The translations under genes and the position numbers were made by a program. A stretch of DNA of 64,000 nucleotides from Thermoproteota archaeon (lineage in GTDB: Archaea > Thermoproteota > Methanomethylicia > Culexarchaeales > B10-G16), in assembly GCA_003649185.1 (NCBI GenBank), contig QMRB01000001.1, forward strand, positions 1 to 64,000, written 5' to 3'. Below are positions 17,833 to 26,017 of this stretch, piece by piece (the first letter of the stretch is position 1; the number at the start of each line of letters is the position of its first letter). Below the pieces are notes generated by a model. It did not search any database and was not told the DNA's origin. It saw only the letters and a program-made list of their open reading frames with translations.

Positions 17833-18900
17833 ATGATGAAGATAGATAGAGTAGATATAATTGTCAAGACAAGGCTTGGAATGGAAAGAATAGCTGCAAA
17901 TAGAATAAAAGAGATTCTGGAGGATGCGGAGGTAAACCCTAGACCCAACGGACTGCTCGGACTGATAATTGTGAAAACTGAAAATAAATTTGAAGCAGCT
18001 GAAAAGATAAGGGAGAAGATTCTTGAAGCCGACAGGATAATACTGGTTGATGCACAGACGAAAGCAGAGATCAAAAATATAATAGAAGAAACAGTTAAAA
18101 TAGCTGAAAAAAGAATTGGAAGGAAGGAAAGCTTCGCTGTAAGAACTGTCAGAAGAGGTAGACACAACTTTACAAGTGTAGATGTAAATGTAGCTTTAGG
18201 TGAGGCTGTAAGGAGAAGGATAGGGGCGAGAGTTGACTTGACAAATCCAGACAAGATAATAAGAGTGGAGATTATAGGTGAAACTGCATTGATCGCCATA
18301 ATTCCGGGTGGAGAGGAGAGGAAGAAGCTGACCCCTGAAAAGAAGGAGCTTTCAAGATATATGGGGAGAATAGCTATCGTACAGATACCTTATCTTGGAA
18401 GTCCTCAAACCGCCAGAATCATGGGGGTAAGAATAGGAAGAGAAGTGCAGACATTTGAGGTTAAAGAACTTGTAATATCGCCGGTAGGCTTAGTAGATGG
18501 AGGAGAACTTAAAAACTTTATTGAAGGAGTATTTGAAGGTATAGATTCAAGATATAAAATACAGGTGAAAAGTTATGGTAGAAAAGTTCGGAGAGTACCA
18601 GTCTACATTCAAGATTTACATCAGCTGGTTAGAGATAGATATGGAAGAGAACCGATAATAATTTTTGAACCTGAAGGTGAACCGATACATAGAATTAAGG
18701 GGAAAATTGTTGGAAAAATTCTAGAAGCTAGAAGAGTGAACTATTTGCTTGGATCAAGGGAAGGAGTACCTTTAGGACTGTATAGATTTGCAGATCTAGT
18801 GGTAGATTTATGTCCAGGAATAACCATATCCACCGATTATGCAGCGGCATCTGCCCTTATAGCTACAGCCACCATATTAGAGGAGAAACTGGCAACATGA
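17833..18900 (+). CDS. THUMP-domain RNA-binding protein, SPOUT-like (COG1818)
   Basis: A 355-residue cytosolic protein with an N-terminal THUMP domain (roughly 60-160: FAVRTVRRGRHNFTSVDVNVALGEAVRRR is typical) and a C-terminal part resembling the knotted SPOUT methyltransferase fold, with IFEPEGEPIH and the late FADLVVDLCPG segment. Archaeal homologues are predicted tRNA or rRNA modification enzymes whose target is not established as far as I know. It follows the DegT gene by 13 nt, but no functional link is evident. The family call is good; the reaction is inferred. Confidence 0.75.
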   Translation: MMKIDRVDIIVKTRLGMERIAANRIKEILEDAEVNPRPNGLLGLIIVKTENKFEAAEKIREKILEADRIILVDAQTKAEIKNIIEETVKIAEKRIGRKESFAVRTVRRGRHNFTSVDVNVALGEAVRRRIGARVDLTNPDKIIRVEIIGETALIAIIPGGEERKKLTPEKKELSRYMGRIAIVQIPYLGSPQTARIMGVRIGREVQTFEVKELVISPVGLVDGGELKNFIEGVFEGIDSRYKIQVKSYGRKVRRVPVYIQDLHQLVRDRYGREPIIIFEPEGEPIHRIKGKIVGKILEARRVNYLLGSREGVPLGLYRFADLVVDLCPGITISTDYAAASALIATATILEEKLAT

Positions 18901-19019
18901 AATCACATCATCAAGTCTAAACGAATTTGAAACAAAAAATCTAGATAGATATATCAAAAATATTTGAAGTAGAAGGAAATTAACACTAAAACATTTGTAT
19001 ATGCCGATGTTAAATTAGC

Positions 19020-20915
19020 ATGAGAAAAATGGCATGGAGGATAAGGGCGCCGCTGAAGTGGTGTATAAACTGCAACATACCACTTCTAACTCCAAAATGT
19101 GAAGGATGCGGTGAAATTGGAAGAAAGATCAAGGCATCTCCACCTTTAGATTTAAGGCCTGCATTCGAAAAAGATTTGGAGAGAATTTGGAAAGCTATAA
19201 CAGAAGAATTTGGAGATTGGAAGCTGACATATAAACTAGTACCGAAAGATAAAGTGACACTTCTAAACAAAGTGACACATGTAGATCAGGCAGATGAAGT
19301 AATATTGGATGGATGGAGAATAGGGCAGATATATTATGATCTCCGAGAGTGGAAGTGGAGATTTAAACCATTAGCTGAGGGATGCTCAAGACTGATAGAG
19401 ATGAGAAGAGGATATTGGGCTATAATTGGAAAAAGCAGAGTTAAACTTTGGGAGAAAATTCCATTAACAGAGATCGTAAAGGGAGATCTTCCAGAAGAAG
19501 ATGGAAGATTCATTGCAATAGGAAATGTAGAGGAGAGATCTATAGGGATAGGAGTATATGAAAATGAAATGATAAAGATTATAAAGACATGGAAACCGCA
19601 GAGAACTCATATAATTAGGAGAAGATCCTCCATAGAAGAAGCGGTGAATGGAAATTTAGAAGAATTGGAGAGAATGGAGAAGAGAGGAAAAACATTCATC
19701 CAAAAATTGAAGAGTAAAATTGGAAAACCGATGGTAATATCGTATTCAGGTGGGAAAGATAGTTTGGCAACACTTCTCTTAACCCTTGAAGCCCAATCCA
19801 CAGAAACCATACTCTTCAACAATACTGGTTTAGAAATGCCTGAAACCATCAAGAATGTGGAGAACGTTAAGGAAAAATATGGGTTAAATTTGATAATTGC
19901 AGATGCTGATGAAAATTTTTGGCAATCATTTGAAATCTTCGGGCCTCCTGCAAGAGACTATAGATGGTGCTGTAAAACGTGCAAATTAATACCTATATCG
20001 AGAACTGTCAGAGAGAAGTTTCCTGAAGGCTCGATAAATCTGGTAGGACAAAGAAAATATGAATCCATAGCTAGATCGAGATCGCCTGCAGTTTGGAGTA
20101 ATAAGTGGATACCGAACACTATAAGTGCAAGTCCAATTATGGATTGGTCTGCACTTCACGTATGGTTATATTTAACTTGGAGAAAAGCGCCAGTAAACCC
20201 ATTATATTATGCGGGTTTCGATAGAATTGGATGCTGGCTCTGCCCATCCTGTGAGCTGGCTGAATTCAAACTTGTCGAAGAACTGCATCCTCAACTATGG
20301 GAGAAATGGATGGGAAAACTTAAACGATGGGCTGAGAGGAGAGGATATAGTGAAGGATGGGTGAAGTATGGATTTTGGAGATGGATAAAGATTCCAGGAG
20401 ATCAATTAAAACTTGCAAGAAAGATGGGTGTGGAGATTAAGTTGAAAATGAAGGAAATAAACAGAATTCCAACAAGGATACTTAAAGTTAAAGGTTACAG
20501 TCCATGTAAAGATGAATATGCTCTAGAAGCCATAATTAATTCAAGGATAAAGCTGGAAAAGGTTAAGTCAATATTGAACATTCTTGGAGAAGTCAACTTC
20601 TCAGAGGAACTTCAAACAATCATATTGAATTGTGAAAAGGCAAAGGTGAACATTAACAGTCAAGGAAGAATAACCATTCTAGCTGAAAATGAAAAAATAG
20701 GAGAGAAAGTATTGAAGGAGACTGTGAAAACCATATTGAGAGGAATGTACTGTGTTAAATGTGGATCATGTCTAAATGTATGTCCAACAGATGCGATAAA
20801 ATTAAAAGAAGATGGAATAGCCATCATAGAGGAAAAATGTGTTAAATGTGGAAGATGCCAAGAAACATGTCCAATAACTGAATATGCTGCAAAAATATTG
20901 ATGAAACAGCTGTGA
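19020..20915 (+). CDS. PAPS-reductase-like PP-loop protein with zinc ribbon and ferredoxin domain
   Basis: Multidomain protein of 631 residues. An N-terminal zinc ribbon has Cys15, Cys18, Cys27 and Cys30. A middle RNA-binding-like (possibly PUA-type) region covers about 75-190. The PP-loop ATP-pyrophosphatase domain begins at SYSGGKDS (241-248) and carries GPPARDYRWCCKTCK and a later CWLCPSC pair. The last 55 residues form a two-cluster ferredoxin with CVKCGSCLNVCP and CVKCGRCQETCP. It is related to archaeal COG0175 proteins with this architecture; PP-loop plus Fe-S plus possible RNA binding suggests sulfur transfer or tRNA thiolation rather than classical sulfate reduction, but that is inference. 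It overlaps the next gene's upstream region and likely shares its transcript. Confidence 0.85.
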   Translation: MRKMAWRIRAPLKWCINCNIPLLTPKCEGCGEIGRKIKASPPLDLRPAFEKDLERIWKAITEEFGDWKLTYKLVPKDKVTLLNKVTHVDQADEVILDGWRIGQIYYDLREWKWRFKPLAEGCSRLIEMRRGYWAIIGKSRVKLWEKIPLTEIVKGDLPEEDGRFIAIGNVEERSIGIGVYENEMIKIIKTWKPQRTHIIRRRSSIEEAVNGNLEELERMEKRGKTFIQKLKSKIGKPMVISYSGGKDSLATLLLTLEAQSTETILFNNTGLEMPETIKNVENVKEKYGLNLIIADADENFWQSFEIFGPPARDYRWCCKTCKLIPISRTVREKFPEGSINLVGQRKYESIARSRSPAVWSNKWIPNTISASPIMDWSALHVWLYLTWRKAPVNPLYYAGFDRIGCWLCPSCELAEFKLVEELHPQLWEKWMGKLKRWAERRGYSEGWVKYGFWRWIKIPGDQLKLARKMGVEIKLKMKEINRIPTRILKVKGYSPCKDEYALEAIINSRIKLEKVKSILNILGEVNFSEELQTIILNCEKAKVNINSQGRITILAENEKIGEKVLKETVKTILRGMYCVKCGSCLNVCPTDAIKLKEDGIAIIEEKCVKCGRCQETCPITEYAAKILMKQL

Positions 20916-20929
20916 GGAGGTGGACAATT

Positions 20930-21661
20930 TTGAAAATGAAGATTGAAAGGATAAAATGTTTAGCTATAGATGTGGATGGAACGATAACTGATGAGAAAAA
21001 CAATCTAGATTTGAAAGCTGTGGAGATGATAAGAAAACTGAAGGAGAAGAAAAAGTTAAAGATTATATTGGCATCTGGAAATGCCTATCCAGTTTTAATG
21101 GGCATTGCAAGGTATATTGGAGGAATAGACTTAGTTATAGCTGAGAATGGAGGAATAATTGGATGGGAAAATAAGTATATTATTCTAGGAGAGAGAACTA
21201 TAGGGGAGAGAGCTAGAAAAATAATAAATGAAAACTTCAGCGAAATCGTAAAGGAGAGCTGGCAGAATGAATATAGAAAGATAGACTTTGCATATAAGAT
21301 TAAAAGGGGAAGCTGGATGGAAGCATATGAAAAGATAAAAGGGTTAATGGAGAAAAAGCTTCCTGAAGCGAAAGTGGTTTTCAGCGGCGTAGCAATCCAT
21401 GTAAGGGATAGAAAAGTGAATAAAGGTGAAGCTTTAAAGAAGGCTGCTGAAATATTGAAATTCCATTTGGAGGAGATAATGGCTATAGGGGACAGCGATG
21501 TAGATGTGGAGATGCTTGAGGTTGCAGGGATTGGAGTGGCTGTTGCAAATGCTTCTGAAAAGGCTTTAAGGGTTGCAGATATTGTTACGTGGGGGATGAG
21601 GGGGAAGGGATTCACGGAAATTGCGGAGACTATTCTAAATGAAGTCAACTTAACCTTTTAA
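20930..21661 (+). CDS. Archaeal phosphoglycolate phosphatase (HAD family)
   Basis: HAD-superfamily phosphatase of 243 residues. The nucleophile motif AIDVDGTITDE is near residue 13, motif II is LASGNAYP, and the late motifs KGEALKKAA and IGDSDVDVEML complete the active site. The cap and length match the archaeal TA0175-type phosphoglycolate phosphatase, which dephosphorylates 2-phosphoglycolate. Starts GTG 20912, TTG 20930 and ATG 20936 are all in frame; I prefer TTG 20930 because GGAGGTG lies 7 nt upstream. The 3' end overlaps the convergent gene at 21645 by 17 nt. Confidence 0.85.
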   Translation: MKMKIERIKCLAIDVDGTITDEKNNLDLKAVEMIRKLKEKKKLKIILASGNAYPVLMGIARYIGGIDLVIAENGGIIGWENKYIILGERTIGERARKIINENFSEIVKESWQNEYRKIDFAYKIKRGSWMEAYEKIKGLMEKKLPEAKVVFSGVAIHVRDRKVNKGEALKKAAEILKFHLEEIMAIGDSDVDVEMLEVAGIGVAVANASEKALRVADIVTWGMRGKGFTEIAETILNEVNLTF

Positions 21662-22019
21662 TTTCATTCAATATGGAGAATACATTCCCATCATAGAATA
21701 TGGTTTTTAAATGGATAGGATCGAAAGTTAATTTATCCTTGAAGCTCTTCGGTGCTAAAACCACCGAGCTGTAGCCTTTCAAATCCATAGCCTTTATCGA
21801 AGCCGCTGCGAAAGAAAGATTTACATCGCGATTTAAAGGTATAAAATCTATTGCAAGTTTAACTTTTCCCCTTACAGCTATTATATCCAATTTGTGGAGA
21901 ACTCCGCTCTCTCCTCTAACCTCAACATTCCTATAAACTTTGAAGCCATTCTCCTTTAAAAAAGCGGCTAAATGCTCCTTCAAAAATCTCACATCCATAT
22001 ATTTTTTGTTACATAACAT
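21645..22019 (-). CDS. Small unknown protein, possible nuclease-like fold
   Basis: A 124-residue protein with no membrane segment. The order FLKENGFKVYRNVEVRG, then HKLDIIAVRGKVKLAIDF, then SSVVLAPK recalls the core of PD-(D/E)XK restriction-endonuclease-like proteins, with Asp in LDII as the first acidic residue. The second motif reads AIDF rather than ExK, so the active site looks incomplete and the similarity may only be of fold. Function unknown. An upstream ATG lies 18 nt before another in-frame ATG (MDVRFLKEH), so the start is uncertain. Confidence 0.65.
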   Translation of the reverse strand: MLCNKKYMDVRFLKEHLAAFLKENGFKVYRNVEVRGESGVLHKLDIIAVRGKVKLAIDFIPLNRDVNLSFAAASIKAMDLKGYSSVVLAPKSFKDKLTFDPIHLKTIFYDGNVFSILNEIKRLS

Positions 22020-22150
22020 AAAAGGTCGGTTAAAATTTTAGTAAAAAGCATATTAATATTTCTTAAAATTTTTACAAAAATATGATGGTGAAAATTTGTA
22101 AAAAGAGAAAATCATCGTTAAATTGAGAAAACCCTCATAATTGAAGCAAG

Positions 22151-22160
22151 TATATTTATA
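22151..22160 (+). promoter_or_regulatory. TATA box upstream of the 22211 gene
   Basis: TATATTTATA lies 50-60 nt before the ATG at 22211, the spacing expected for a transcript start near 22180 and a short leader. The surrounding intergenic stretch 22020-22210 shows no other structure and no small gene. Confidence 0.5.
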
Positions 22161-22210
22161 ACTCATATAACCGTTAAATAATATTGAAGATCATTTGAGA
22201 TGTGGTTTAA

Positions 22211-22768
22211 ATGAGCATATTTAGAAGATTTCTTAGAAGAGAGAGAAAGGTGAATCCAAAGGAGATGATTAAAAACTTCGAGATTGGAAGGCAAATGCTT
22301 ATGAATAAGACTAGGGAAACCTGCGAGAAGCTTAGAAAGAAAGGCTATAGAGTTTTAGAGATCACACCGCTACTCGTCTCTGTGGGAAAAGCTGAGAAGG
22401 ATACGCCTTTCGGCATAATGCTACTTGTAAATGATGAAATGTTCAAAAAGTTTCACACATATCTCGATATGGGAACCTATGCGAATAACCAGTTAAATCT
22501 GTTCAGCGTCGGCGAATATTCATTTCTCCTTGTAACGGCGAGGGATGATGAAAGAAAAGTTGCAATATGCTATCCATCGGCTTTTAGAAAGAAGCATGTA
22601 AAGAAGATTCAAAGCGGAGACAAAGTATACTTCTATATAATTAATGGACAGACGAATAAGTTCACTTTAATATACTTTCCAAATGTTAAATGGGAGGATA
22701 AAACGAAAGAGATAAAGGGTGAAATTAAACAGAGTAGAGATAAACCTCCATCAACACTTTACAGGTAG
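22211..22768 (+). CDS. Conserved-looking hypothetical protein
   Basis: A 185-residue soluble protein with a basic N-terminus (FRRFLRRERKVNPKEM) followed by a mixed alpha/beta region and a charged tail. No signal peptide, cysteine motif or known domain is recognised. Codon use matches neighbours and the gene has its own TATA box, so it is very probably expressed. A 65-residue membrane protein gene starts 7 nt downstream, suggesting the two are co-transcribed. Function unknown. Confidence 0.7.
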   Translation: MSIFRRFLRRERKVNPKEMIKNFEIGRQMLMNKTRETCEKLRKKGYRVLEITPLLVSVGKAEKDTPFGIMLLVNDEMFKKFHTYLDMGTYANNQLNLFSVGEYSFLLVTARDDERKVAICYPSAFRKKHVKKIQSGDKVYFYIINGQTNKFTLIYFPNVKWEDKTKEIKGEIKQSRDKPPSTLYR

Positions 22769-22775
22769 TGGGATT

Positions 22776-22973
22776 ATGGGTGGAGATCTATATGAATTAG
22801 CGGTTCCTTTAATAGCCACTATGATCTTTCTAACAGCACCTCTCCTCTGGTTTATACAGAAAGTATACGGGTTAAGCCAAATATCAACATTTACAATTGG
22901 ATTGATAATGATTTCAATCGGAATCCTTGTGATCTGCATTTTAAGTGGAAAATTGAAAATCCATTTAAAATGA
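22776..22973 (+). CDS. Small two-helix membrane protein
   Basis: A 65-residue protein starting MGGDLYELAVPLIA with two hydrophobic segments (about 7-30 and 38-57) joined by a short loop containing YGLSQIS. The ATG at 22776 is preferred because the longer open frame from 22719 lies inside the upstream gene; AGGTAGTGGG lies just before the ATG. It ends 8 nt before the convergent GTPase gene. No family recognised; role unknown. Confidence 0.55.
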   Translation: MGGDLYELAVPLIATMIFLTAPLLWFIQKVYGLSQISTFTIGLIMISIGILVICILSGKLKIHLK

Positions 22974-22981
22974 AGGGGTAA

Positions 22982-24142
22982 TCATTTAGTTCTAATCTCC
23001 ACTATATCTCCATCAGATAAAACGTGATCCGCACCAACCCTCTGACCGTTAAATCTAACTGAGACTCCCCAAACTTTAGCATATTTGAATTCTCGATATA
23101 ATCTGCTATGAATCATTCTTGCCACATCTATAACTCTAGTTCCCTTCGGAACTATCAGAGGTTTTTCAGCAATCTCTCCTCCAACCTCCTTGGTGAAGAC
23201 CCGTATAACATCCAGTAAATCAAATATTTCTTTCTTCACATATTTAACATATTTCTCATAATATATACAGCTGAATGGAAGAACTTTAATTATGCCGTTT
23301 AAAGTTTCCTTCAATTTCTTAAACTTTTCACCGGATCCTCTTAAATCGCACTTATTGGCGATGATTATGCTCGGCTTGTAGGTTAGATTTAAAGCTACAT
23401 AGTTTTCAACATCCTCCAATTTTACATCTCCCCAAATCCTTACAACCGCATTGTTGAATCCATAATCCCTAATTAAATCGACGATGTCATTTAGGCTGCA
23501 GTTTAGAAATCTGCCGCTACAGAAAACTTGAATTCCTCCACTTGATCTTCTTTCAATTTCAACTCTAACTTTAGGCTTTCTCAATGTTATGTTAACTCTT
23601 CTCAAGCTTTCAATGATAAATTTCAATTGGGAATTCCAATCTCTTGAAAGATCGATTAGCAGTATCAATGCATCAGCATTTCGGCAGAGGGATAGAACGC
23701 TTAACAGCCATGGTGCACCTGGAAAGATTGATGGCGCCTCAACCAACTGTATTTGAGCACCCTTATAGTTCATCATTCCTGGAATGGGTATTCGCGTAGT
23801 GCATGGTGAATGTCCAATTTCCGGTTTAGCATTAGTTAAAATGGATAGAAAGGAGCTTTTTCCGCTCATCGTGTCGCCTACTATTACGATTTGACCTGCA
23901 CCCTCCTTCTTTACAGCGAAACCTTTACCTGAAGATTTAGCCTTCCTCCTCCTTTTCTCTTCAAACTCCAATCTTAACTTGGAAAGGGTTCTCCTCAACT
24001 GTCTTCTAAGTTTTTCAGTTCCTTTATGCTCTGGAATTGCAGATATTAATGCCTGCAATCTTTCTATTCTCTCCTCTAGAGAAGATGCCTCTTGATATTC
24101 TCTCATCAAAACTTTTGCTTTTGGAGGAAGATTTGTAGGCAT
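22982..24142 (-). CDS. OBG/DRG-like GTPase with C-terminal TGS domain
   Basis: GTP-binding protein of about 386 residues, likely ribosome- or RNA-associated. A helical, basic N-terminus (KLRRQLRRTLSKLRLEFEEKRRRK) precedes the G domain: G1 GDTMSGKSS, G2 region PCTTRIPIPGMM, G3 replaced by LVEAPSIF (DRG proteins have DxPG), and G4 ANKCDL. The last 65 residues form a TGS domain (VPKGTRVIDVARMIHSRLY, ending GDIVEIRTK). The unusual G3 (EAPS) departs from DxxG and suggests an atypical hydrolysis mechanism. The ATG at 24142 is taken because the longer frame opens with a TTG lacking a ribosome site. Confidence 0.85.
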   Translation of the reverse strand: MPTNLPPKAKVLMREYQEASSLEERIERLQALISAIPEHKGTEKLRRQLRRTLSKLRLEFEEKRRRKAKSSGKGFAVKKEGAGQIVIVGDTMSGKSSFLSILTNAKPEIGHSPCTTRIPIPGMMNYKGAQIQLVEAPSIFPGAPWLLSVLSLCRNADALILLIDLSRDWNSQLKFIIESLRRVNITLRKPKVRVEIERRSSGGIQVFCSGRFLNCSLNDIVDLIRDYGFNNAVVRIWGDVKLEDVENYVALNLTYKPSIIIANKCDLRGSGEKFKKLKETLNGIIKVLPFSCIYYEKYVKYVKKEIFDLLDVIRVFTKEVGGEIAEKPLIVPKGTRVIDVARMIHSRLYREFKYAKVWGVSVRFNGQRVGADHVLSDGDIVEIRTK

Positions 24143-24220
24143 GTTAACAACCCAGTTTAAAGGGAGGCTGCTCAAAATAGAATTGTGAGAAGTGAAGTTT
24201 AAATATTGCTGGAATGCCGG

Positions 24221-25210
24221 TTAATTTTTAACGGTAAGCTTGGGGAAGGGATCATCTTTAAATATGGCTATTGACGGTTCGTCAAATCCCTCCGCCATTA
24301 CAGCTCTACTCATACCGTTAGTGTTGAATGCAAATCCCCAACCACCATATTTATCCACTGCAATTACACCTGCATTTCCCATTCCAAATCTCCGAGTAAT
24401 ATGATCTATAGCGATTTCACAGGCTTTTTGGGCTGAAATTTTAAATCTCATGAGATCACAGCAGAAGCGGGATAAAGTTAATCTGGCTATTAATTCACCT
24501 ATGCCAGTTGCGGATACAGCTCCAGCCTCATTGTCCGCATAAAATCCGCATCCGACTAGGGGAACGTCTCCAATTCTTCCGGGAAACTTCAGCCAGTATC
24601 CACCTGTGGAAACTGCTGATGCAACGTTTCCATCTGAATCTATAGCTACAGCTCCCACTGTACTATATGTTTTGAATAGGTCTGGACGTTTCTTAATGAA
24701 GTTTCTCAACTTCTCCATTCTTCTTCTTTCACCGCTCATCCACAATGCATATATTTTGTCATATCTCTCCAACTTTTCCTGGGTGATCAGATTTTCAGCC
24801 TTCTCGACGTTAAATAGGTTTCCAAGAATCTCTGCTCCACCATCCACTATGAATATGTGATCTGTCTCATCCATAACCTTTCTAGCTATTGAAATTGGAT
24901 TCTTAAAGTTTTTAACTAGGCCTACAGCTCCAACAGAGAGAGTTCGGCCATCCATGATTCCTGCATCCATTTCCACAGATTTATTCAAAGTTAGAACTGA
25001 CCCTAAACCTGCATTGAAAACTCCGGAATTCTCCATATATTTTACTGCAGATTCAACTGCATCTAAGGCAGATTTAGATTGGAGAACTTTAAAGCCGTTT
25101 AAAACGGCATTTTTAAGATAAGTTCTTCTAAGCTTTAAAAATTTTTCATCAACATTTCTATAGCTTCCAGCACCTCCATGAATTAGAATTACAGGGGTGA
25201 TCTTTTTCAT
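24221..25210 (-). CDS. Isoaspartyl peptidase / plant-type L-asparaginase
   Basis: Ntn-hydrolase of 329 residues made as a precursor that cleaves itself. The N-terminal HGGAGSYR motif, the alpha-subunit signature GVFNAGLGSVLTLN, and the cleavage site STVGAVAID with Thr as the new nucleophile (near residue 184) are all present, followed by STGGYWLKFPGRIGDVPL and ATGIGE of the substrate site. The enzyme removes isoaspartyl residues or hydrolyses asparagine. Its ATG overlaps the stop of the upstream zinc protein gene as TAATG, so the two are co-translated. Confidence 0.93.
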   Translation of the reverse strand: MKKITPVILIHGGAGSYRNVDEKFLKLRRTYLKNAVLNGFKVLQSKSALDAVESAVKYMENSGVFNAGLGSVLTLNKSVEMDAGIMDGRTLSVGAVGLVKNFKNPISIARKVMDETDHIFIVDGGAEILGNLFNVEKAENLITQEKLERYDKIYALWMSGERRRMEKLRNFIKKRPDLFKTYSTVGAVAIDSDGNVASAVSTGGYWLKFPGRIGDVPLVGCGFYADNEAGAVSATGIGELIARLTLSRFCCDLMRFKISAQKACEIAIDHITRRFGMGNAGVIAVDKYGGWGFAFNTNGMSRAVMAEGFDEPSIAIFKDDPFPKLTVKN

Positions 25211-25515
25211 TATTCTGCAGTCTCCCCCATACTTTTCAAATATTCTTCTAGAGAGGAAGAGTTAATTTCACGCATCTTCTTTAAACCTATAACTCCAAGC
25301 CCCAAATATTTGAAGAGATATTCTAATTTACATTTAAAGCAGAGCATGGTTACATAGACTTCTTCATTTGGCTTCATGAAATTCTCAACATGAACCTTGT
25401 AGAATTCAAGTGGACCTTTACATTTAACGCATCGAGGCATCTTCATATCTTCAAGCAGGTCTAGTAATTTACTATATCTCACTTTTACCACCACGAAGAA
25501 AACTTGAGATGCCAT
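25210..25515 (-). CDS. Small zinc-binding protein upstream of isoaspartyl peptidase
   Basis: A 101-residue protein with one four-cysteine site: CVKC and CFKC about 30 residues apart, each with basic neighbours, forming a zinc ribbon-like knuckle. The end is helical and charged. No family recognised. A TATA-like TTTAAATTG lies at 25535-25543, about 24 nt before the ATG at 25515, so this looks like a leaderless transcript; a TTG at 25536 would lie over the TATA region. Overlap with the next gene points to an operon. Function unknown. Confidence 0.65.
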   Translation of the reverse strand: MASQVFFVVVKVRYSKLLDLLEDMKMPRCVKCKGPLEFYKVHVENFMKPNEEVYVTMLCFKCKLEYLFKYLGLGVIGLKKMREINSSSLEEYLKSMGETAE

Positions 25516-25587
25516 AAAATGTTCAGCCAAATTCAATTTAAACGTTGCTACTCTAAAGGGGAATATAATTAGAAGTGTAAAGTTTAA

Positions 25588-25599
25588 TTTATATAATTA
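25588..25599 (+). promoter_or_regulatory. TATA box upstream of the 25634 gene
   Basis: TTTATATAATTA sits about 40 nt before the TTG start at 25634. A transcript start near 25618 would leave a short leader carrying GGTGAG 6 nt before the start codon. Confidence 0.5.
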
Positions 25600-25633
25600 A
25601 GTGGAATAGATAGAGAGAATTGGTGAGTAACCG

Positions 25634-26017
25634 TTGGGATTGGAGGCTTCAACGATAATCATAGAGATCGCGAAGAACGATATATCGAGAAGAATGGAGA
25701 TTATAAGTCAGCTTCACAGGAACCAGATAATCTATGAACTAGATGATATGGGAAATATTCTCATAGATGGATTTGGATTGGAGAAGAGAAGGGAGAAGGC
25801 TGAGAAAGACTTCTTCATAAAATATGAATTGAAGGATGGAAATGTAGTTAAATGGGTATATGTGAAGATGGAGGAGCCTGACATATACTATAGAATTAAA
25901 GCATTATACTGTGTTTCGAGAAGAGCATATATAGATGCTTTGAAGAAGAGGATGCTTCCGCCGAGCTACATAAATCTAGCCAAGTCAACTTTAAGATGCG
26001 AAGTCGTCAAGGGCTAA
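25634..26017 (+). CDS. Hypothetical protein, 127 residues
   Basis: Soluble, charged protein with helices at the N-terminus (IAKNDISRRMEIISQLHRNQIIYELDD) and a strand-rich middle (FIKYELKDGNVVKWVYVKM). The TTG at 25634 is supported by GGTGAG at 25622-25627 and by the upstream TATA box. The 3' end overlaps the convergent HerA-like gene by 11 nt. I do not recognise the family and infer no function. Confidence 0.65.
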   Translation: MGLEASTIIIEIAKNDISRRMEIISQLHRNQIIYELDDMGNILIDGFGLEKRREKAEKDFFIKYELKDGNVVKWVYVKMEEPDIYYRIKALYCVSRRAYIDALKKRMLPPSYINLAKSTLRCEVVKG

